Below, piece after piece: positions 49,445-55,337 of a stretch of DNA of 55,337 nt. A program made the translations under genes and the position numbers. This stretch comes from Ferruginibacter sp. GTDB taxonomy: Bacteria; Bacteroidota; Bacteroidia; Chitinophagales; Chitinophagaceae. The DNA is taken from the NCBI GenBank assembly GCA_014379905.1, contig JACMKX010000106.1:1-55337 (forward strand), read 5' to 3'. A model generated the notes under the pieces. The model had not been told where the DNA came from. It saw nothing but the letters and a program-made list of their open reading frames with translations, and did not search any database. Position 1 is the first letter of the stretch. The number at the start of each line of letters is the position of its first letter.

Positions 49445-52165
49445 TTAATAAACATTGTAAGCAAAACTTACATAGTATAGTCCACCTACATAAGAGTTAC
49501 CCACTGCATTGTAATAATATTGGTTCAAGAGGTTATTGGCACCTAATTTTATAATAGATTTTGTTTTAGGAAGTTTGTAGCTAAACTGGCCATCCAATGT
49601 TTGTACCGCAGGCAATGTTCCGTTGGCAAGGTCTCCCTCAAAATAAAACTCATCCTGCCACCTGTAAGCAAAATTGAAACCCAAACGTTTATCTTTTCCA
49701 AAACCAGTGTTACCAAAGTATGCATTGGCTTTATACTTGGGCGAATTAAAATTGGCAGTTAAACCTTCGGGTACATCCAGGTTATCAGATGCAGCATTAC
49801 CACCAATGGTAAAGTTCAGCGGCAACCTGTAATCCACACCTATACCAAAACCATAGGTTGTAATTTTTTCGCTGTAATTAATGGGAACAGAATAAAGCTG
49901 GCCGGTAGCATAATTTGTAGTGGTAATTGGCGGCTGGCCCGGTTTTGCCTGTACTACATTGATCCTGCCGGTAAAATCTTCATAGTTACCATAATAGCCG
50001 TAGGCATCTATCAATAGTTTTCCACTCATCAGCAACCCTTTGTAACCAGCTTCAAATGAAGTAAGTGATTCTGGTTTTTGTGCAGGATAGTTCCACTGAA
50101 CCAACTGACCTGCCTGTAATGCAGTTCTTTCGTAAGCAGGATTGGTATCGAAATTATAATGTTTAACGAAATCCTTATTACCACCAATTAATTTATAGGA
50201 AAGAAGATCCAGGTTTATCCATTGTTGTTGTGTAGAGGGGAACCGATAAGCGGTTTGATAACTTAACCTGATATTATTATTAGGCGCTACTTTAACCAAA
50301 GCTGTAATTCTTGGTGTAAAACGACCGTCAAAGTTCTCGTTTTTATCATACCTGCCGGAAGCGCTTAATTTTAAGAAAGAAGTGACATCCCTTGAAGCCT
50401 GGATAAAAGCACCAAACTCTTTAATACCAATTGGCCCGGTAGAATCTGCAAATAAAGTGCCCTGTGAGTTTAATGCGAATCTCCTGTAGTTAGCGCCAAT
50501 GATGATATCTGCAAATGATTTTGTAAAACTGGAAAGGTTGTAACTTCCTTCTACGCTGTAAAGATCTGATCTGTCTAATAATCCTCCACCTTTCGGTACC
50601 GGTATTTTACGAACCCTGTCATAAGCCGATGTAAAAGCAGGCGTTCCAACAGCGGGACGGCCAACATCTGCAGTGGATCTTGCAACAGTATGCGCATCAA
50701 AATCACTCGCTCCACCCAGTTTGGCATTCAGGAAAGCCTGGCCGTATTGTGCAAACCAACCAGTAGAACCAGCACTGGGTTTCCAGGTTTCATTAAAGTT
50801 TTGCGTGGTAGCAGCAAGGTTAAATGACTGCCCGGCGTTTTCCTGCGTGGTATAGGCACGCAGCATCCAGTTTTTATTCAACAATTCCAGTTTATACTGG
50901 CCCATTTTAAAATCCTTGATAGAATACCTTGATGCGCCTGTATAAATGGTGTTACCCGTGCCCCAATAGGCAGCAACAGAAGCTTCTGTATTTTCTGATA
51001 ATTTGTAATGCACAGAACCTCCCAGTTTGAAATTTATTGTATTGGGATTAATTAATTCCTGTTCGGTGTAACCTGTGCGGGACACAACTATAGGATTGGC
51101 AGTGAGCGTAGAAATAAACGGTGCCAGGAAAGGCGCAGCATCAGCCACACCATTCAATACCTGGCGGATATCTGCATTGGTTTCATCCCCATAGGTATTA
51201 ACCCCATCAAAACCTGGGGCTGTTTGCCTGTTGCCTGGAACCAGCACTCCATTGGCACGATCGTAATTTCTATAGTCAACACCGATCCAGTCTTTTGCCT
51301 GAACAAATTCTGTAGTAATCTTAAAAGCAAATTTTTCAGATATTTTTTTACCCCATCTTAATGACCAGTTGTAGTAAGGAGAAGTTGGCCGCTCACTTTT
51401 ATCGACATGCATTACCCCTGTTTTTACAACAAATGAAAGTCCCTGGTATTTAAAAGGATTTTTACTTGTCATCAACATCGTTCCGTTCATACCACCCGGG
51501 CCATACAAGGCCGATGATGCACCACTCAGTAATTCTATATTATCTACATCCAGTTCATTTAACCCGATTATAGCACCCACAGAAAAGTTTAAACCCGGGG
51601 CCTGGTTATCCATTCCATCAACCAGCTGGTTAAAGCGCACATTACCACTACCGCCAAAACCGCGGGTAGTAGGCGTTTTAAATGTTAAAGAAGAAGTAGT
51701 GATGTCCACCCCTTTCAAAGTTGATACAACATCGTAAAATTGTGCAGAGGGAGCAGCACGAAGTGCAGATGAATTTACCCTTTCAATAGATACCGGCGAC
51801 TCCATGATCTTTTCCGGAACCCTTGATGCGGAAACCACCACTTCCTGGCCAAGTGTATTGGAAGGCACAAATGATACATTTAGTTTATCTGAGGCAGTGC
51901 TTACCGTAACTTCCTGCGGTTCGTATCCTACCGAAGTAATTACCAGGGTTACCGGAAGACTTTTAGCTGCAATGCTGAAATTTCCTTTATCATCTGTAAA
52001 AGTTCCTACATCGGAACCCTTTATTGTAATAGACACAGCCGCTGCATTTTCACTGGTAGCACTGTTCTTTACATTACCGTTTATGACTGCATTTTGGGCA
52101 AAGGCAACAATCGAAAGTATGTTGGCAAAAGCAAACGCAACCAAACGGATAGTGATTTTTCTCAT
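49445..52165 (-). CDS. TonB-dependent receptor with carboxypeptidase-regulatory-like domain
   Basis: A 906-residue outer-membrane receptor. Signal peptide to about 25 (NILSIVAFAQ), a CarboxypepD_reg-like domain (about 27-110; AVINGNVKNSATSENAAAVS and TDDKGNFSI), plug with VVVSASRVPEKIMESPVSIE, RGFGGSGNVRFNQLVDGMDN and IELLSGASSALYGPGGMNG, and a C-terminal barrel ending YYVSFAYNVY with aromatic last residue. The plug type (R-V-P-E-K-x-M-E-S-P) is that of FecA/BtuB-like receptors, not SusC. I start at the second ATG (52165); an ATG two codons earlier is equally possible. Confidence 0.93.
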   Translation of the reverse strand: MRKITIRLVAFAFANILSIVAFAQNAVINGNVKNSATSENAAAVSITIKGSDVGTFTDDKGNFSIAAKSLPVTLVITSVGYEPQEVTVSTASDKLNVSFVPSNTLGQEVVVSASRVPEKIMESPVSIERVNSSALRAAPSAQFYDVVSTLKGVDITTSSLTFKTPTTRGFGGSGNVRFNQLVDGMDNQAPGLNFSVGAIIGLNELDVDNIELLSGASSALYGPGGMNGTMLMTSKNPFKYQGLSFVVKTGVMHVDKSERPTSPYYNWSLRWGKKISEKFAFKITTEFVQAKDWIGVDYRNYDRANGVLVPGNRQTAPGFDGVNTYGDETNADIRQVLNGVADAAPFLAPFISTLTANPIVVSRTGYTEQELINPNTINFKLGGSVHYKLSENTEASVAAYWGTGNTIYTGASRYSIKDFKMGQYKLELLNKNWMLRAYTTQENAGQSFNLAATTQNFNETWKPSAGSTGWFAQYGQAFLNAKLGGASDFDAHTVARSTADVGRPAVGTPAFTSAYDRVRKIPVPKGGGLLDRSDLYSVEGSYNLSSFTKSFADIIIGANYRRFALNSQGTLFADSTGPIGIKEFGAFIQASRDVTSFLKLSASGRYDKNENFDGRFTPRITALVKVAPNNNIRLSYQTAYRFPSTQQQWINLDLLSYKLIGGNKDFVKHYNFDTNPAYERTALQAGQLVQWNYPAQKPESLTSFEAGYKGLLMSGKLLIDAYGYYGNYEDFTGRINVVQAKPGQPPITTTNYATGQLYSVPINYSEKITTYGFGIGVDYRLPLNFTIGGNAASDNLDVPEGLTANFNSPKYKANAYFGNTGFGKDKRLGFNFAYRWQDEFYFEGDLANGTLPAVQTLDGQFSYKLPKTKSIIKLGANNLLNQYYYNAVGNSYVGGLYYVSFAYNVY

Positions 52166-52302
52166 ATACATCGTTTTGGTTTAGTAATTGGAGGCAAAAT
52201 AAGGATTGTTATTATCTATAAAAATTTTATTTTCCAACGTGGGTGCATAATAAAACCACATGTAATAAAACTATTCTGCGTTGCAGCAAGTAATTTTGAA
52301 GA

Positions 52303-53232
52303 ATGGCAGCATATCGATTTCCCGGTCAAACAAATTTTTATAGCGGTAAGGTAAGAGATGTTTACAGTATAAACAATAGTTTACTCGTCATGATCGCCAG
52401 TGACAGGATCTCTGCTTTTGATGTCATACTCCCCCGCCCTATCCCTTATAAAGGACAGGTACTGAATGAAATTGCTGCCTGGATGCTGAATGCCTGCAGC
52501 GATATTTGCCCCAACTGGTTATTGAGCACGCCTGCGCCTTCCGTTAGCATTGGTAAAAGATGCGAGCCCTTTAAAATAGAGATGGTGGTAAGGGGGCATC
52601 TTACGGGGCATGCATGGCGTACTTACCAGTCGGGATTGCGCAGCCTTTGCGGCGTAACCCTGCCCGAAGGATTAAAAGAAAACGACGCTTTTCCCACACC
52701 CATTATTACACCCAGTACCAAAGCCAGTGAAGGACACGATGAAGATATCAGCAAAGAAGCAATAATTGAACAGGGTTTAGCTACCGTAGATGACTGGAAT
52801 GTACTGGAAAAATATGCTTTACAATTATTTGAAAGAGGCCGGCAAATTGCGGCAAAACAAGGACTGATATTAGTGGATACCAAATATGAATTTGGCCGGC
52901 TGGGAAATGAAATTGTGTTGATGGATGAAATTCATACACCCGATTCCTCCAGGTACTTTTATGCGGATGGTTTTGAAGAACGCCAGCAACAAAGCGAAAA
53001 ACAAAAACAACTCAGCAAGGAGTTTGTAAGAGAATGGTTAATCGCCCACAATTTTATGGGCAAGGAAGGACAAACAGTTCCGGAGATGACGGACGAATGG
53101 ATAGATACCATCAGCAAACGCTACATTGAATTATACGAAAATATCATCGGCGAAAAATTTGTTCCCAAACCGATGAGTGAGGAAGAAGTGTATAAAAAAA
53201 TTGTGGATGCTTTATCAATTATTGGCCACTAA
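52303..53232 (+). CDS. purC: Phosphoribosylaminoimidazole-succinocarboxamide synthase
   Basis: A 309-residue SAICAR synthase that joins aspartate to CAIR with ATP in purine synthesis. Marks are [20 protein letters not shown] (ATP loop), [43 protein letters not shown] and [15 protein letters not shown]. It is of the longer type (about 300 residues) with a C-terminal extension, as in many Bacteroidota and yeast. Its last codons G-H-stop lie within a CAAAG repeat cluster. Confidence 0.96.
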   Translation: MAAYRFPGQTNFYSGKVRDVYSINNSLLVMIASDRISAFDVILPRPIPYKGQVLNEIAAWMLNACSDICPNWLLSTPAPSVSIGKRCEPFKIEMVVRGHLTGHAWRTYQSGLRSLCGVTLPEGLKENDAFPTPIITPSTKASEGHDEDISKEAIIEQGLATVDDWNVLEKYALQLFERGRQIAAKQGLILVDTKYEFGRLGNEIVLMDEIHTPDSSRYFYADGFEERQQQSEKQKQLSKEFVREWLIAHNFMGKEGQTVPEMTDEWIDTISKRYIELYENIIGEKFVPKPMSEEEVYKKIVDALSIIGH

Positions 53233-53324
53233 GACTCAAAGACACAAAGGCGCACAAAGCAGCATTTCCTGAGTTATAACATTAAATCTTTGTATCCCTT
53301 TGTGTTTCTTTCTGCCTTCGTGGC
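53225..53324. repeat. Inverted CAAAG-type repeats (9-bp period)
   Basis: The left arm (53225-53259) reads gccactaag actcaaaga cacaaaggc gcacaaag; the right arm (53288-53324) is its imperfect reverse complement (ctttgtatccctttgtgtttctttctgccttcgtggc split by 9-bp steps). The left arm supplies the last codons and stop of purC. Confidence 0.75.
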
Positions 53325-53344
53325 AAAAATATAAATGCTTTTGA

Positions 53345-54061
53345 ATGAAAATAATAATATCGCTAATCATCTTTATTTCTTACAGCAATCATCTTTCTGC
53401 ACAAAAACAATTTAGCGGTTGGCTGGCTACTTTTAATACATTTAAAACCGGTAAAAAAACAAGTATCCATTCCGATATCCAATGGCGAAGTGCTGATGAT
53501 TTACAATACACACAATCATTGATATTAAGAACCGGGCTCAACTATCATCTCAATAAAAAAACAACCATTACCGGCGGATATGCATTTATACACAACTACC
53601 GCAACACGGGTGGTGTTGATGGTTATGTACCCGAGCACAGGATATGGGAACAGTTTTTATACCATCATAAATGGAATAAAGTAAATATCAGTCACAGGTT
53701 TCGTTTAGAGCAGCGTTTTATAGGAAAGACAGTTGTTGATAACAATAGATTAAAAAACGACGGCTCCCTATACGCTAACCGTTTCCGGTACTTTATAAGA
53801 AATGTATGGCCCCTCAATCATCAGCCCACATTTACCCGGGGAATGTTTGCAGCGTTACAAAATGAACTCTTCTTTAATTTTGGGAATAAACGAAATGTGA
53901 ACGGAAAAACATTTGATCAAAACAGGTTGTATACTGCAGTTGGCCATCGCTTCAATAAATCATTTGATATCGAAGCAGGTTACATGAACCAATATGTTAA
54001 TGGAAGGACTGTTGATGTAAACAATCACATTGTACAAATTGCAGGATATATAAGATTGTGA
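53345..54061 (+). CDS. DUF2490 outer-membrane protein
   Basis: A 238-residue exported protein with a signal ending H-L-S-A-Q (about 20). The body is a run of amphipathic strands with aromatic girdles: FSGWLATFNTFK, SIHSDIQWRSADD, HRFRLEQRFI and NRFRYFIRNVWPL, the last two being DUF2490 marks. It ends with a strand that closes in R-L, as for a small beta-barrel. Function in the family is not known. Confidence 0.85.
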   Translation: MKIIISLIIFISYSNHLSAQKQFSGWLATFNTFKTGKKTSIHSDIQWRSADDLQYTQSLILRTGLNYHLNKKTTITGGYAFIHNYRNTGGVDGYVPEHRIWEQFLYHHKWNKVNISHRFRLEQRFIGKTVVDNNRLKNDGSLYANRFRYFIRNVWPLNHQPTFTRGMFAALQNELFFNFGNKRNVNGKTFDQNRLYTAVGHRFNKSFDIEAGYMNQYVNGRTVDVNNHIVQIAGYIRL

Positions 54062-54071
54062 ATTTTTCTTC

Positions 54072-55180
54072 AGCGCAGAGCAAAGAAGCAGCAGAGATTT
54101 GCAGAAACATGTCTCTGATGTTATAACTGACGATGCCCTGAACTGGCCCGACACAATTGATAAAACAAAGCCCTTTGCACTCTTTCTCCATCACAAAGCG
54201 CCATCGCAATTTTGTTCCTGCTTTAAAATACCTGGAAATATATCACAACAAAGTCTTCCCGGAACCTTCCAGGCTTTTCAACCAAACAGAGGGCCAAGGA
54301 ACTGCCTGGCAAAAAACAAACGATGGGTATAATAAATGTAATGCGGCTAAGTGCAGACTTAAAAGTTGACCCCGCCTATTTAAAAAATATACCGGTTTAG
54401 TACCCGACAAAGAAGACATTACCACCTACCATGCTATTATCAAACGTTTACCCAAAGAACAACAGGAACGTTATAAACAAATTTATGCGGAACGGGTTAA
54501 AATCATTCGTGATAAAAAACCCACAGGTGAGCAGTTGCTTAAATATAAATTCCAGTAGTACATGCAGGATTATATCGCCTGTGTAGCTTCTATTGATGAA
54601 AGTGTAGGAAATTTATTGAATTATTTAGATAAAAATAATTTAGGCAACAACAGCCTGGTTATTTACACCGGCGATCAAAATTTTATTTGGGAGAAAATCG
54701 CTGGTTCGATAAACGCTTTGCCTACGATGTATCTATGAGCACTCCGCTGCTTGCAAGATGGCCTGCCGCCATTAAAGCAGGTAGCGTTAGCAACCAGATG
54801 GTGCAGAATATTGATTATGCCCCACCCTGCTGGATGTGTCGGGGGCAGCCATCCCCGCTTCCATGCAAGGTATCAGCTTAAAAAAATTGCTTACTTCAAA
54901 AGAACAGCAACTGCCCCGAAAATATTTATACTATCATTATTATGAATATGCAAAAGACCATACTGTAATTCCTCATTTGGCCATAAGAAGTGATCAATAC
55001 AAACTCATCTATTTTTATACCGTAAACGAATTGGAATTGTATGACCATAAAAAAGATCCGGGGCAACAAAAAAACCTGTATGGAAAATCTCAACAGAAAA
55101 AAAACATCCAGCTCCTTAAAGGAGCATTAAATAAACTTAGAAACCAACATGAGGATCATGAACAAGCGGGTGTTCTTCTC
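54072..55180 (+). pseudogene. Remnant of an arylsulfatase-type gene, 5' deleted and multiply broken
   Basis: Sulfatase homology is spread over all three frames. In order these include QKHVSDVITDDALNW, KPFALFLHHKAP, NFVPALKYLEIYHNKVFPEP, then LVPDKEDITTYHAIIKRLP, YMQDYIACVASIDESVGNLL, RWFDKRFAYDVSMSTPLLAR, SNQMVQNIDYAP, SGAAIPASMQGISLKKLL and HLAIRSDQYKLIYFY. At least four frameshifts are needed (near 54200, 54390, 54690, 54825), and a TAG at 54556-54558 splits Q-Y-M-Q-D-Y. The N-terminal half with the active-site C/S-x-P-x-R is missing; the break follows a CAGAG-rich repeat-like stretch at 54071-54104. Not functional. Confidence 0.85.
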
Positions 55181-55320
55181 GAAACAGCCCTGCTGGTCCG
55201 TTTGTTAAAAAACGGGTTCAACAATTGGCATAAATATGGCAGAAGTTATACAATACCAAAAGTATTTTTTGTCGTAAATAATCCCACCTGGCTTATTTAA
55301 AACAACTAAAATCTATTTAA

Positions 55321-55337
55321 ATGATCATTGCAGCCAT
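55321..55337 (+). CDS. Possible start of the next gene, cut by the window edge
   Basis: An ATG at 55321 opens a frame of five codons to the window end (M-I-I-A-A). It follows a stop-rich spacer and an AT-rich stretch. There is too little to name it. Confidence 0.25.

Noticed and set aside
52291..52298. TAATTTTG as purC promoter
   Set aside because: It matches the -7 box but lies 4 bp before the start codon, which would need a leaderless mRNA, and has no -33 partner.

Overview
The window looks like a chromosomal segment of a Bacteroidota bacterium, most likely from the Chitinophagaceae/Chitinophagales side. The signs are a SusC/SusD outer-membrane pair, TonB-dependent receptors with carboxypeptidase-regulatory-like N-termini, DUF3667, DUF4397 and DUF2490 proteins, the N-terminal arm domain of a Bacteroidota-type tyrosine recombinase, TAnnTTTG-type -7 promoter elements, moderate-to-low GC and short SPII lipoprotein signals. 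No 16S gene is present, so the genus is inference.

Layout. 1-660: the 5' part of a tyrosine recombinase running off the left edge, then tRNA-Cys(GCA) on the same strand; this looks like the edge of an element integrated at the tRNA 3' end. 759-5016: nucleoside phosphorylase, a repeat-flanked four-helix-bundle gene, dapF, a CorA-type transporter, a NUDIX hydrolase and a GNAT enzyme. 5283-5679: RNase P RNA on the minus strand, followed by spacer repeats that resemble its P9 hairpin. 6060-14292: nhaA, a small membrane protein, then a minus-strand run of a DUF2027/Smr protein, an APC permease, a polyprenyl synthase and RNase R. 14597-21343: a plus-strand run with a glycosylasparaginase, CutC, PhzF, DUF3667, a thioesterase, a decayed alpha/beta hydrolase and two GNATs.

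21356-25337 (minus) is the most notable locus: kaiC - kaiB - kaiB-like - PAS histidine kinase - receiver-only response regulator, tightly packed and without kaiA. It reads as a KaiBC oscillator or timer module wired to a two-component relay. Divergent from it lie a two-lobed retropepsin-like protein and a secreted protein with four tandem glycogen-binding-like modules.

28121-38761: a sulfurtransferase with a coupled 49-residue membrane peptide, a short YdeI-family protein, a decayed DUF4440-type gene, a sugar isomerase-like protein, a beta-mannosidase that seems to lack two accessory domains, a helical-repeat protein, NDH-2 with a palindrome in its promoter, a decayed lipoprotein gene, SerA and a serine beta-lactamase-fold protein. 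38887-45126: a DeoR regulator followed by SusC, SusD and a DUF4397-like lipoprotein. 45215-55337: an SpmA/SpmB-type protein, YchF, a TonB receptor with a fasciclin lipoprotein, PurC, a DUF2490 protein and a badly broken sulfatase remnant.

Two themes cross the window. First, intergenic DNA is full of degenerate short tandem repeats with odd periods (7, 9 and 11 bp), often set as inverted clusters that touch gene ends; one pair encloses the four-helix-bundle gene and a related pair encloses no gene. Second, four accessory genes carry several independent frameshifts or stops while all housekeeping genes are intact, which suggests ongoing gene decay rather than poor sequence quality.
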